DNA from: JANNNX01 sp031398745
GTDB taxonomy: Bacteria > Actinomycetota > Acidimicrobiia > Acidimicrobiales > CADCSY01
Direction of reading: 5' to 3'
Assembly: GCA_031398745.1 (NCBI GenBank)
Contig: JANNNX010000009.1
Location: forward strand, 4,507-68,506
DNA length: 64,000 nucleotides
Positions within the stretch are counted from its first letter, which is position 1. Every line of letters starts with the position of its first letter. Of the stretch, positions 32,757-40,383 are shown one piece after another. The translations under genes and the position numbers were made by a program. Under the pieces are notes generated by a model. It did not search any database, was not told the DNA's origin, and worked only from the letters and a program-made list of their open reading frames with translations.

Positions 32757-33755
32757 ATGGACGAGCGCAAGGCAGCCATCCTGCGGGCCGTCGTCGAGAC
32801 CTACGTCGAGACGGCCCAGCCGATCGGGTCGGGCCACATCGCCCGCCATCCCGACGTCGCGGTCTCGCCGGCCACCGTCCGCAACGAGATGGTGGCGCTC
32901 GAGCACGAGGGCTTCCTCTACCAGCCCCACACCTCGGCCGGCCGGGTGCCGACCGACAAGGGCTACCGCTTCTACGTCGACAGCCTGACCCCGGCCGGTT
33001 CGCTGGGGTCGATCGAGCGTCAGCGGGTGAGCCGGTTCTTCGCCGACGCCCACGGCGCCATCGAGCGGATGCTGCACGACACCAGCCGCTTGCTGGCCGG
33101 GCTCACCGACTACGCCGCGGTGGTGGTGGGGCCCGGCTCCGAGTCGGCGTCGCTGCGGTCGGTTCAGCTCGTCGGCCTGGCCCCCCGCCACGTGCTGGTG
33201 GTGGCCGTCCTCTCCAACGGCGTGGTCGAGCGCAGCACCCTGGAGCTGGCCGACGAGGCCCTCGACGAGCAGCTGGCGTTGGCCACCGCCCACCTCTCCG
33301 CCCACCTGGTCGGCAGCCCGCTGGCCGACCTGGTCGAGCCCCCGTCGTCGGGCGACACCGTGACCGACGGACTGGCCACCGCCGCGTGGCGGGCACTGGC
33401 GGCGCTGCCCCGGGCCGAGCCCGACACCGTGTTCGTCGGCGGTACGGCCCGGGTGGCCGAGTCCTTCGACGCGGTCGACACCGTCCGGGGCGTGCTGGTG
33501 ATCCTCGAGCAGCAGTACGTCGTGGTCGGCCTCCTGCGCGACGTGCTCGACCGTGGGCTCAACGTGTCGATCGGGACCGAGCACGGTGTCGAGCCGCTGG
33601 CCGAGTGCTCGGTGGTGGTGGCGCCCTACGAGGTGGACGGCGAGTCGGTCGGTGCCATCGGCGTGCTGGGCCCGACCCGGATGCACTACCAGCAGGCGAT
33701 GGCGGCGGTGGCACTGGTCGGCCGCCAGCTCAGCCGAGCGCTGACCGAGGGCTGA
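32757..33755 (+). CDS. hrcA: Heat-inducible transcription repressor HrcA
   Basis: A 332-residue repressor of chaperone genes. The N-terminal winged helix (ERKAAILRAVVETYVETAQP, VSPATVRNEMVALE, HTSAGRVPTDKGYRFYVD) is followed by the GAF-like domain and the C-terminal GAIGVLGPTRMHYQQAM. ATG 32757 directly follows the CIRCE element; a GTG at 32748 lies inside it. No Shine-Dalgarno sequence fits, so a very short or absent leader is likely. dnaJ follows at 7 bases, so HrcA controls its own operon with the co-chaperone. Confidence 0.96.
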   Translation: MDERKAAILRAVVETYVETAQPIGSGHIARHPDVAVSPATVRNEMVALEHEGFLYQPHTSAGRVPTDKGYRFYVDSLTPAGSLGSIERQRVSRFFADAHGAIERMLHDTSRLLAGLTDYAAVVVGPGSESASLRSVQLVGLAPRHVLVVAVLSNGVVERSTLELADEALDEQLALATAHLSAHLVGSPLADLVEPPSSGDTVTDGLATAAWRALAALPRAEPDTVFVGGTARVAESFDAVDTVRGVLVILEQQYVVVGLLRDVLDRGLNVSIGTEHGVEPLAECSVVVAPYEVDGESVGAIGVLGPTRMHYQQAMAAVALVGRQLSRALTEG

Positions 33756-33762
33756 GCCGACG

Positions 33763-34884
33763 GTGGCCACCGACTACTACGAGCTGCTCGGGGTGTCCCG
33801 GGCGGCCAGCCAGGACGACATCAAGCGGGCCTACCGGCGCCGGGCTCGGGAGCTGCATCCCGACGCCAACCAGGGCGATCCCGAGACCGAGGAGCGGTTC
33901 AAGGAGGTGGCCCTGGCCTACGAGGTCCTCTCCGACCCCGAGCGCCGACAGCGCTACGACCGCTTCGGGCCCGACGGGCCCCGGGGTGCGGGCGGCGACC
34001 CGTTCGCCGGCTTCGGCAACGCCAGCGGCGGGTTGGGTGACCTCTTCGACGCCTTCTTCACCGGTGGGGGGGGAGGCGGTCGGGCGGCGTCCGGTCCGCC
34101 CCGGGGCATCGACCTCGAGGTGGTGCTCGATCTCGCCTTCGAGGAGGCGGTGTTCGGGGCATCCTCGAACCTGAGCGCCCGACTGCCGGTCACCTGCGAC
34201 ACCTGCGACGGCAACGGCGCGGCGCCGGGCACGTCGCCGTCGACCTGCGCCGAGTGCGGCGGTGCCGGCCAGATCCGCCGGGTGCGCCAGTCGATCCTCG
34301 GGCAGATGGTGACGGCGTCGGTCTGCCCTCGCTGCCGGGGAGTGGGCCAGACGGTGGCCTCTCCGTGCCCATCGTGTCGGGGGGACGGGGTCCGGACCGA
34401 GGAGCGCCAGTTCCGGATCGACGTCCCGGCCGGCGTCGACGATGGCACCACTCTTCGGCTCAGCGGACGCGGGGGTGCCGGTCCCCGTCAGGGTGACCCG
34501 GGCGACCTCTTGGTGCACCTCCGGGTGGCTCCCCACCCACGGTTCACCCGCTCGGGCATCGACCTGCTCCACCAGCTCCACATCGGCGTCGCCCAGGCTG
34601 CGCTGGGCACCGAGGTCGCGCTCGAGACCCTCGACGGCACCGAGGCGGTGGTCGTGCCCCGTGGCACCCAGAGCGGCCTGGTGCTGCGGCTCCGCGACCG
34701 GGGAGTCCCCCAGGTGCGGGGCCGGGGCCGGGGCGACTTGCTGGTCGAGGTGGTCGTCGACACCCCGATCGAGCTTTCCGAGGAAGAAGAGGCTCTGCTG
34801 CGTGACCTGGCCGCACGGCGGGGCGAGGCGGTGTCCCCCCCGCCCTCGGGGCTGGTGTCGAAGCTCCGCAGCGCCTTCAAGTAG
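33763..34884 (+). CDS. dnaJ: Chaperone DnaJ (DnaJ2 type)
   Basis: A 373-residue type I J-protein that stimulates DnaK ATPase. The J domain has the HPD motif (ELHPDANQGD), followed by a Gly/Phe-rich linker (GGDPFAGFGNASGGLGDLF). Four zinc-binding repeats come next (CDTCDGNG, CAECGGAG, CPRCRGVG, CPSCRGDG), then the two substrate-binding beta domains (VPAGVDDGTTLRLSGRG). It starts at GTG 33763 within the hrcA operon. No dnaK or grpE is nearby; this copy is the hrcA-linked one typical of actinobacteria. Confidence 0.97.
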   Translation: MATDYYELLGVSRAASQDDIKRAYRRRARELHPDANQGDPETEERFKEVALAYEVLSDPERRQRYDRFGPDGPRGAGGDPFAGFGNASGGLGDLFDAFFTGGGGGGRAASGPPRGIDLEVVLDLAFEEAVFGASSNLSARLPVTCDTCDGNGAAPGTSPSTCAECGGAGQIRRVRQSILGQMVTASVCPRCRGVGQTVASPCPSCRGDGVRTEERQFRIDVPAGVDDGTTLRLSGRGGAGPRQGDPGDLLVHLRVAPHPRFTRSGIDLLHQLHIGVAQAALGTEVALETLDGTEAVVVPRGTQSGLVLRLRDRGVPQVRGRGRGDLLVEVVVDTPIELSEEEEALLRDLAARRGEAVSPPPSGLVSKLRSAFK

Positions 34885-34888
34885 ACGG

Positions 34889-35593
34889 GTGGGCGGCCTG
34901 CGGTCGGCGGCGGCCCACGTCTTCGTGGCCGACCTCGAGACCCCGTCGCTCGACCCGGTCGATCGCCACCACCTGGCGCGGGTCCTGCGGATCCGCGCCG
35001 GTCAGGCGGTCTCGGCCTCCGACGGCGCCGGCCGCTGGCGGCCGTGCCGCATGGCGGCCAGCGGGGAGCTCGAGCCCGACGGCGAGGTCGTGGCCCAGGC
35101 CCGGCCGTCGCCGCCGATCACCGTCGCCTTCGCGCTGACCAAGGGCGACCGCCCGGAGGTGGCGGTGCAGAAGCTGACCGAGGTGGGGGTCGACGTCATC
35201 GTCGCCTTCGGAGCCGAGCGCTCGGTGGCCCGGTGGGACGAGGAGCGGGCACAGGGCCGCATCGAACGGCTCCGGCGGGTGGCCCGGGAGGCGGCCATGC
35301 AGAGCCGGCGGGTCTGGCTCCCCGACGTCCAGCCGCTCGCCACCTTCGCCGAGGTGGCGGGTCGCCCCGGCGCGGCTCTGGCCGAGCCCGGCGGCGGGCC
35401 GCCGTCGCTGGCGCGACCGACGGTGCTGGTCGGTCCGGAGGGGGGCTGGTCGGCCTCCGAACTGGCCGTCGGGGTCGCCACTGTGGGGCTCGGCCCGGCC
35501 GTGTTGCGGGCCGAGACCGCGGCCGTGGTGGCCGGTTCGTTGCTGGTCGCGCTCCGTGACGGCCTGGTCACGGAGATAGATGCACCCGGTTGA
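34889..35593 (+). CDS. rsmE: 16S rRNA (uracil1498-N3)-methyltransferase
   Basis: A 234-residue SPOUT methyltransferase that modifies U1498 of 16S rRNA. HHLARVLRIRAGQAVSASDG forms the N-terminal PUA-like part; ALTKGDRPEVAVQKLTEVGV, SVARW and EAAMQSRR the centre; and VLVGPEGGWSASEL plus LRAETAAVVAGSLLVAL the SAM-binding trefoil knot. GTG 34889 lies 4 bases after the dnaJ stop. The hrcA-dnaJ-rsmE order is widespread in Gram-positive lineages. Confidence 0.94.
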   Translation: MGGLRSAAAHVFVADLETPSLDPVDRHHLARVLRIRAGQAVSASDGAGRWRPCRMAASGELEPDGEVVAQARPSPPITVAFALTKGDRPEVAVQKLTEVGVDVIVAFGAERSVARWDEERAQGRIERLRRVAREAAMQSRRVWLPDVQPLATFAEVAGRPGAALAEPGGGPPSLARPTVLVGPEGGWSASELAVGVATVGLGPAVLRAETAAVVAGSLLVALRDGLVTEIDAPG

Positions 35594-35664
35594 TGCTTGC
35601 AATGGTGTAGTTCGCACCGCGATCATGGGCCAGGGCAGGTGCAGTCGGACGCTCCGGTGTCCGG

Positions 35665-35693
35665 TTGCCGGTGGTGGCGCGAGCGCATAGCGT
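35665..35693 (+). promoter_or_regulatory. Promoter TTGCCG-N17-TAGCGT
   Basis: A -35-like TTGCCG (35665-35670) and a -10-like TAGCGT (35688-35693) with 17-base spacing, about 45 bases upstream of the BldD-like gene. This is one of the few places in the window with both boxes and a leader containing a Shine-Dalgarno sequence. Confidence 0.5.
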
Positions 35694-35738
35694 GGTCAAC
35701 GGGTTGGAGACGGCCCCCGGGCGGTTGAGGACGTGCTA

Positions 35739-36287
35739 ATGAGCGGTGCCGAGATACTCGAACCTGGGGCGCCAGGCTCTACCTATGCCGTCCAGGTGGG
35801 GGCGCGGCTCCGCGCCATCCGCAAGCAGAAGCGCCTTTCGCTCCAGGAGGTCGAGGCCACTTCCGACCAGGAGTTCAAGGCGTCGGTGCTCGGCGCCTAC
35901 GAGCGGGGCGAGCGGGCCATCTCGGTGCCCCGACTCCAACGCCTGGCCCGCTTCTACAGCGTGCCGGTCGACCAGCTCCTGCCCCGGGAAGACGAGCCGG
36001 GCGCGGCGTTCATCGACCTCGAGCGGGTGGCGGCCGACGCTCGAGCCGGCGGCCTGCCCGACGCTCCGGTCACCATCGACCTGGTCCGCCTGGAGACGAT
36101 GTCCGGCGACGAGGCTCGCCTGCTCGGCCGCTACCTCGAGATGATCCAGGTGCAGCGGGGCGACTTCAACGGTCGCATGCTCACCATCCGCCGCGACGAC
36201 ATGCGCGCCGTGGCCTGCCTGCTCGACACCAACCCCGACACCGCTCGCGGCCGGTTGGTCGAGCTGGGCCTCCGCATCGGCGTCTGA
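35739..36287 (+). CDS. BldD-like HTH transcriptional regulator
   Basis: A 182-residue regulator. The N-terminal XRE-type HTH (VGARLRAIRKQKRLSLQEVE, then FKASVLGAYERGERAISVPR LQRLARFY pattern) and the PVDQLLPRED linker match the BldD-like family of actinobacteria. The C-terminal domain (FIDLERVAADARAG, MIQVQRGDFNGRMLTIR) resembles the ligand-binding half. I cannot see clear BldD c-di-GMP motifs (RXXD, RXXXXD) at the expected spots, although RRDD occurs. ATG 35739 is preferred since GAGGA lies upstream; a GTG at 35733 is possible. Confidence 0.85.
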   Translation: MSGAEILEPGAPGSTYAVQVGARLRAIRKQKRLSLQEVEATSDQEFKASVLGAYERGERAISVPRLQRLARFYSVPVDQLLPREDEPGAAFIDLERVAADARAGGLPDAPVTIDLVRLETMSGDEARLLGRYLEMIQVQRGDFNGRMLTIRRDDMRAVACLLDTNPDTARGRLVELGLRIGV

Positions 36288-36307
36288 GCCCGGGGGCCGG
36301 GTACCCG

Positions 36308-37390
36308 GTGCCGGGGTCGGCCGACGGCGGCGACCATGGGCGCTTCGGCGTCTACGTGCACGTCCCGTTCTGCACCCGCCGCTGCGACTACTGCGCCTTC
36401 GCCACCTGGGATGATCGCCCCCAGCTGTTGGACGCCTACCTCGACGGGTTGCGGCGCGAGATCGACCGAGCGGCCCCCGAGCTCCCGGTGGCCACCAGCG
36501 TCTTCTTCGGTGGGGGAACGCCGTCGCTGCTGAGCCCGGGCCAGCTGGCCTCGGTGCTGGGCGGGCTCCGGCTGGCGCCCGGGGCCGAGGTGTCGGTCGA
36601 GTCGAACCCCGACACCCTCAGCCCCGACAAGCTGGCCGGCTACCGGGCCGCGGGGGTGACCCGCATTTCGCTCGGGGTGCAGTCGATGGTGCCCCACGTG
36701 CTCGAGGCGCTGGGCCGTGAGCACGTGGTGGCCAACGTCGAGCGGGCGGTCGAGGGGATCCTCGCCGCTGGGTTCGAGAGCTGGAACGCAGATCTGATCT
36801 ACGGCGCGGCGGGGGAGTCGCTGGCCGACTGGCGCACGACGCTGGCCGCGGTGGTCGACCTCGAGCCCCCGCACGTGAGTGCCTACGGGCTCACCGTCGA
36901 GCCGGGCACGGCCCTGGCCGACGACCCGTCGCGCCATCCCGACGACGACCACCAGGCCGACGAGTACGTGCTGGCCGACGACGGGCTGCGGGCCGCCGGG
37001 CTGGCCAACTACGAGGTGTCGAACTGGGCGCGCCCCGGTCACGAGTGTCGGCACAACCTCTTGTACTGGTCGCAGGGGGAGTACCGGGGCTTCGGGTGCG
37101 CGGCCCACTCGCACGTGGCCGGTCGCCGCTGGTGGAACGTACGGACCCCCGAGCGCTATCTCGACCTGGTGAACGACGGCGGCTCGGTCGAGGCCGGCAG
37201 CGAGACTCTGGGCCCCGACGAGCGCCGCCTGGAGGGCCTCCAGCTGTCGCTACGAACGGCTACCGGAGTGCCGGCCGAGGCACTACCCCTCGACCAGGTC
37301 GAGGGGTTGGTCGAGGGGCAAGGGGATCGGGTGGTGCTCACCCGTCGGGGCCGACTGCTGGCGAATGAGGTCGCGGTCAGGCTCCGCTGA
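36308..37390 (+). CDS. hemW: Radical SAM haem chaperone HemW
   Basis: A 360-residue HemN-family protein. The [4Fe-4S] motif CTRRCDYCAF is CXXXCXYC, with FGGGTPSLL and VESNPDTLSPDKL following, and the HemW C-terminal domain (RHNLLYWSQGEYRGFGCAAHS). HemW proteins bind and deliver haem and lack coproporphyrinogen oxidase activity; HemN-specific N-terminal residues are absent here. GTG 36308 starts 20 bases after the BldD-like gene. The last 14 bases overlap the convergent pseudokinase gene. Confidence 0.93.
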   Translation: MPGSADGGDHGRFGVYVHVPFCTRRCDYCAFATWDDRPQLLDAYLDGLRREIDRAAPELPVATSVFFGGGTPSLLSPGQLASVLGGLRLAPGAEVSVESNPDTLSPDKLAGYRAAGVTRISLGVQSMVPHVLEALGREHVVANVERAVEGILAAGFESWNADLIYGAAGESLADWRTTLAAVVDLEPPHVSAYGLTVEPGTALADDPSRHPDDDHQADEYVLADDGLRAAGLANYEVSNWARPGHECRHNLLYWSQGEYRGFGCAAHSHVAGRRWWNVRTPERYLDLVNDGGSVEAGSETLGPDERRLEGLQLSLRTATGVPAEALPLDQVEGLVEGQGDRVVLTRRGRLLANEVAVRLR

Positions 37391-38645
37391 GCTCGACCTG
37401 CACCGTCGATCCGTCGGCCCGGGTGACGACGAGGTCGGTGCAGGCGTCGCCGTCCACGTCGGTGGCGGTGGCCTCCCGGGCGTCGGCGACCGCCCCGACG
37501 GCGGTGGCCGCCAGGTGGGTGCCGGCTGCCGGCCACCGCTCGACCACCCACAGCTCGCCGGTGGCGGGACGCAGCACCAGGGGGGTGGCCGACCCGTCGC
37601 AGTCCCAGTCGCCCGTCCGGACGACGTCGCCGGTCTGGCCCAGGGTCCAGGTCGACCCGGCCACCCGGACGGTCTGACCCTCGACCTCGACCTGATCGGG
37701 ACAGCCGTCGCCGTCGACGTCGTGGCCGAGATCGGCGTCGATCGGTGGGCAACCGGGAGGCCACAGGCGGGCGGGCTCGGTCGCCGGCTCGGTGTCGGTT
37801 GTCGTCGTGGTCGTGATCGTGGTTGTGGAGGAGGCGGTGGTGGAGGTCGGGCTGGTACTCGACGTGGCAACGCGGGGGGCGGGTGTGTCGACCGGCGCTC
37901 GGCGGACCTGGATCGTCGCCCTCGGCGTGGCCTCCTCGTCGAGGACGAGCACCCCGGCCGCCGCCGCGGCCATCGCCACCAGGCCCCCGGCGGCCGCCAG
38001 GGCCAGCCGCCGCCTCGGGTGCCGGCGACCGGGAGCCGTTCTCGGTCGCAGCACCCGGTCGGCGACGTCGTCGTCGGCCGGCACCAGGGCCGCCAGAGCA
38101 TCGGCCACCACCGCCATGGTCGGCCGGGCCGAGGAATCGGCGGCGCGGGCCCGGGAGGCGATCGCTCGTAGTTCGTCGCGCTGGCGGTCGAATCCCGGCC
38201 CCGCCAGCTGGCTCACGAGGTCGCCGAGGGCCTTGACGTCGTCGGCCGGCGTCGGCCCCGGGATCGGCCAGACCCTCCACCCCACGACCACCGGCGATCC
38301 CCAGGCGTCGAGGAGCAGGTGGCGGGCGGCGAGCCGACCGTGGACGATGCCGCGGGCGTGGAGGTCGGCCAGCGTCGCCGCGACCTCGGCCACGACGCGG
38401 ACCAACGCGTCGACATCATCGGCGTCGCTGAGGTCGGTCGCGGTGGTGGACCCGACATAGCGGGTGCGCACGGCCGGCGGGTCCTCGACGACCTCGACCA
38501 GCTCGACCACCCCGGGATGGACCGCCCGTCGCAGAAGGTCGGCCAGTGCGGCGGCCTCGCCACCGTCGTCGCCGGCTGGCCAGCGCCTCTCGAGCACCGG
38601 GGTCCCGTCGGTGGCGGTGGTGAGGTGGGTCGTGGAAGTCGGCAC
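37377..38645 (-). CDS. Membrane pseudokinase with extracellular Asp-rich repeats
   Basis: A 422-residue protein in three parts. Residues 1-190 follow the protein kinase fold (LADLHARGIVHGRLAARHLLLD, and an APE/helix region), but the catalytic HRD is HGR, the DFG site reads VGW and no VAIK-type lysine is visible, so it should be inactive. A basic segment and one transmembrane helix (about residues 205-225) follow, then a Thr/Ser-rich stalk. The outer C-terminal domain has three Asp-rich calcium-loop-like motifs (DVDGDGCPD, DWDCDGS, DVDGDACTD) as in FG-GAP/EF-hand-like repeats. Probably a sensor or scaffold at the cell surface. GTG 38645 is the likely start. Confidence 0.75.
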   Translation of the reverse strand: MPTSTTHLTTATDGTPVLERRWPAGDDGGEAAALADLLRRAVHPGVVELVEVVEDPPAVRTRYVGSTTATDLSDADDVDALVRVVAEVAATLADLHARGIVHGRLAARHLLLDAWGSPVVVGWRVWPIPGPTPADDVKALGDLVSQLAGPGFDRQRDELRAIASRARAADSSARPTMAVVADALAALVPADDDVADRVLRPRTAPGRRHPRRRLALAAAGGLVAMAAAAAGVLVLDEEATPRATIQVRRAPVDTPAPRVATSSTSPTSTTASSTTTITTTTTTDTEPATEPARLWPPGCPPIDADLGHDVDGDGCPDQVEVEGQTVRVAGSTWTLGQTGDVVRTGDWDCDGSATPLVLRPATGELWVVERWPAAGTHLAATAVGAVADAREATATDVDGDACTDLVVTRADGSTVQVELSGA

Positions 38646-38701
38646 GGCCCCACTCTGTCGTGGAAAGTAGGGAAATGCAATGAAAGATCACTAGTGGCGG
38701 A

Positions 38702-38707
38702 TAGCCT
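38702..38707 (+). promoter_or_regulatory. -10 hexamer TAGCCT, probable leaderless promoter
   Basis: TAGCCT ends 8 bases before the ATG at 38716; the sequence between is pyrimidine-rich without a Shine-Dalgarno. The surrounding 38660-38700 is unusually AT-rich for this window. Confidence 0.5.
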
Positions 38708-38715
38708 TTCGTTCG

Positions 38716-39297
38716 ATGTCGACCCCGCCTTTCGGCCAGGAGCCGTCCGACACCGGGCTGTCAGAGCTGCCGGCGCTGCTCGATGCCGGGCGCCAGCAGG
38801 CCGACGCCGAGGAGCGTCGTCGGGCGCGAGATCTGCGGGGTTTGGCGGTCGACCACGCGACGCTCGCCGGCGTCCTTGTCGACCTGGCCGAGCGTGGGCA
38901 CCCGGTGGTGATCCGGACGATTGCCGGTGAGATTCACCGGTCCTGGGTCGTCGCCGTCGGCGAGGACGTCACCGGCCTGGCCGAAGAGGCGGGCGGTCAC
39001 GTCCTGACCTGGTGCCGAGTCGACGCCATCGTCTCCATCACCGACGCCGTCGGCGAGCCGACGAGGGTGCCCGGCGACCGCCGGCCGCCACCGGGTGGTC
39101 GCCTGGTGGAGGTGGTCGCCGACCTGGCCGCGGAACGGGCGTCGGTGGCCGTGACCCTCATCGACGGGTCGGTCGTGGCCGGTCGACTCGACGCCGCCGG
39201 GCCGAGGGTGGTCGTGCTTCGGCTCGACGGCGACCCGCCCCGGACCTGCTACCTGGCGTCGGACCGGCTGGCCTCGCTGCGCTTGCGCTCGGGGTAG
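38716..39297 (+). CDS. Unknown protein with two Sm-like beta segments
   Basis: A 193-residue soluble protein not recognised as a named family. After a 55-residue acidic/helical start it has two similar beta-rich segments. Residues about 62-105 read VVIRTIAGEIHRSWVVAVGEDVTGL. Residues about 140-190 read VAVTLIDGSVVAGRLDAAG and VVVLRL. The pattern (strand, G turn, G, strand, hydrophobic-D/R) is reminiscent of LSm folds; this is speculation from spacing only. It is expressed from its own likely leaderless start and its 3' end overlaps the BldC-like HTH gene on the other strand by 49 bases. Confidence 0.6.
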   Translation: MSTPPFGQEPSDTGLSELPALLDAGRQQADAEERRRARDLRGLAVDHATLAGVLVDLAERGHPVVIRTIAGEIHRSWVVAVGEDVTGLAEEAGGHVLTWCRVDAIVSITDAVGEPTRVPGDRRPPPGGRLVEVVADLAAERASVAVTLIDGSVVAGRLDAAGPRVVVLRLDGDPPRTCYLASDRLASLRLRSG

Positions 39298-39494
39298 AGG
39301 TGGTCGAGCTCGCCGGGAAGGATCCGGTGGCGCTCGAGGTAGTCATCGACGTCGGCCGCCTTGAGCCGGTACACACGACCCATCCGGTAGGCGGGAATCT
39401 CGCCCTCGTTGATGAACCGGTAGAGGGTGCGGGTGGCGATGCCCAGCCGCTGGGCAGCCTCATCGGTGCTCAGCCAGAGGAGTTCGGCAGCCAT
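39249..39494 (-). CDS. BldC/excisionase-type HTH DNA-binding protein
   Basis: An 81-residue protein made of a MerR-type winged helix-turn-helix: LLWLSTDEAAQRLGIATRTL, then GEIPAYRMGRVYRLKAADVDDYLERH. This is the HTH_17 family, including BldC, a developmental regulator in actinobacteria, and phage excisionases. It ends in a basic tail. ATG 39494 is supported by a TAGGGT hexamer 8 bases upstream. It lies divergent from the pilus operon (start about 185 bases away), so regulation of that operon is a reasonable guess. Confidence 0.85.
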   Translation of the reverse strand: MAAELLWLSTDEAAQRLGIATRTLYRFINEGEIPAYRMGRVYRLKAADVDDYLERHRILPGELDHLYPERKRSEASRSDAR

Positions 39495-39502
39495 GGGAGC
39501 GG

Positions 39503-39508
39503 ACCCTA
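39503..39508 (-). promoter_or_regulatory. -10 hexamer TAGGGT, probable leaderless promoter
   Basis: Read on the minus strand, TAGGGT ends 8 bases before ATG 39494 of the BldC-like gene. Confidence 0.45.
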
Positions 39509-39678
39509 GCCCTGCCCGGCCGACCCTGCTCGCCTTCCTTGTCATCTCCTGCCATCTGGTTGCACGGTTCGAGGCGAACTGATACTCAGTGAACCAGTAC
39601 GACCACGGAGCACGGTCGAAGTGACCGAGGTCCGTGGCTGTGCGGGCGCGATTGGTGGGCGGTTTCGAGGGAGGCCGG

Positions 39679-40383
39679 GTGGTGGCGGTGGACGTAGAGG
39701 CGCGCGGCAACGGCGCGGCGCGAGGCGAGCTGGGGGAAGCCGGCCCGCGTCAGGTGATCCGACCCCGCTCGGCGCGGGGGTCGCTTCCGGGGGCGCGTCC
39801 GGTCGTCGGGGGTCTGCTCGTGGCCCTTAGTGTCCTCGGTCTGCTGGCCAGCTATCGGGCCGCCACCGACGCGCCGTCGACCCGTTACGTCGTCGCCGCC
39901 CGCGATGTCGGACCCGGCCAGCAGCTGGAGGCTGCCGACCTCGACCTGGTCGAGATCGACCTGCCACCCACGCTGGCCGGCCACGCCTTCAAAGACGTCG
40001 CCACCCTGCTCGGCGCCACCTCGATCGCGGCCGTCGAAGCCGGTGAACTCGTGCAGCACGGCGCCGTGACCCGGCCCGAAGGGGCCCCCGAGCGGGCCCA
40101 GATCTCCATCCCGGTCGCACCCAGCCGGGCGCTGCAGGGCCAGCTCCGCCCCGGTGACCGGGTCGACGTCATCGTCACCGACGATCGTTCGGGGGGTCCG
40201 GTCACCACCACCGTCGTGGCGGGCGCCACCGTGGTGGAGGTCTTCGGGGTCGGCGACGCGCTGGGCGCGGGCAGTTCGATCACCGTGACGCTGTCGGTGC
40301 CGCCGTCGGTCCTCGAGGCCGTGGCCGAGGCCGCGTCGGTAGGGGACGTGACCCTGGCTCGGACGACCGGCGTGACCTCGTGA
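39679..40383 (+). CDS. cpaB: CpaB-like SAF-domain pilus assembly protein
   Basis: A 234-residue membrane protein that opens the Tad pilus operon. After a basic N-terminus comes a transmembrane helix (VVGGLLVALSVLGLLASY), then a SAF domain (RYVVAARDVGPGQQLEAADL) and a RcpC-type domain (LRPGDRVDVIVTDD). GTG 39679 follows GAGGGAGG at 4 bases and is chosen over GTG 39634, which has no ribosome site. In Gram-negatives CpaB supports the secretin; with no secretin here it probably works at the membrane or wall. Confidence 0.82.
   Translation: MVAVDVEARGNGAARGELGEAGPRQVIRPRSARGSLPGARPVVGGLLVALSVLGLLASYRAATDAPSTRYVVAARDVGPGQQLEAADLDLVEIDLPPTLAGHAFKDVATLLGATSIAAVEAGELVQHGAVTRPEGAPERAQISIPVAPSRALQGQLRPGDRVDVIVTDDRSGGPVTTTVVAGATVVEVFGVGDALGAGSSITVTLSVPPSVLEAVAEAASVGDVTLARTTGVTS

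Noticed and set aside
39495..39710. N-terminal extension of the BldC-like HTH frame
   Set aside because: The TAGGGT hexamer and family length point to ATG 39494; the extension is low-complexity.
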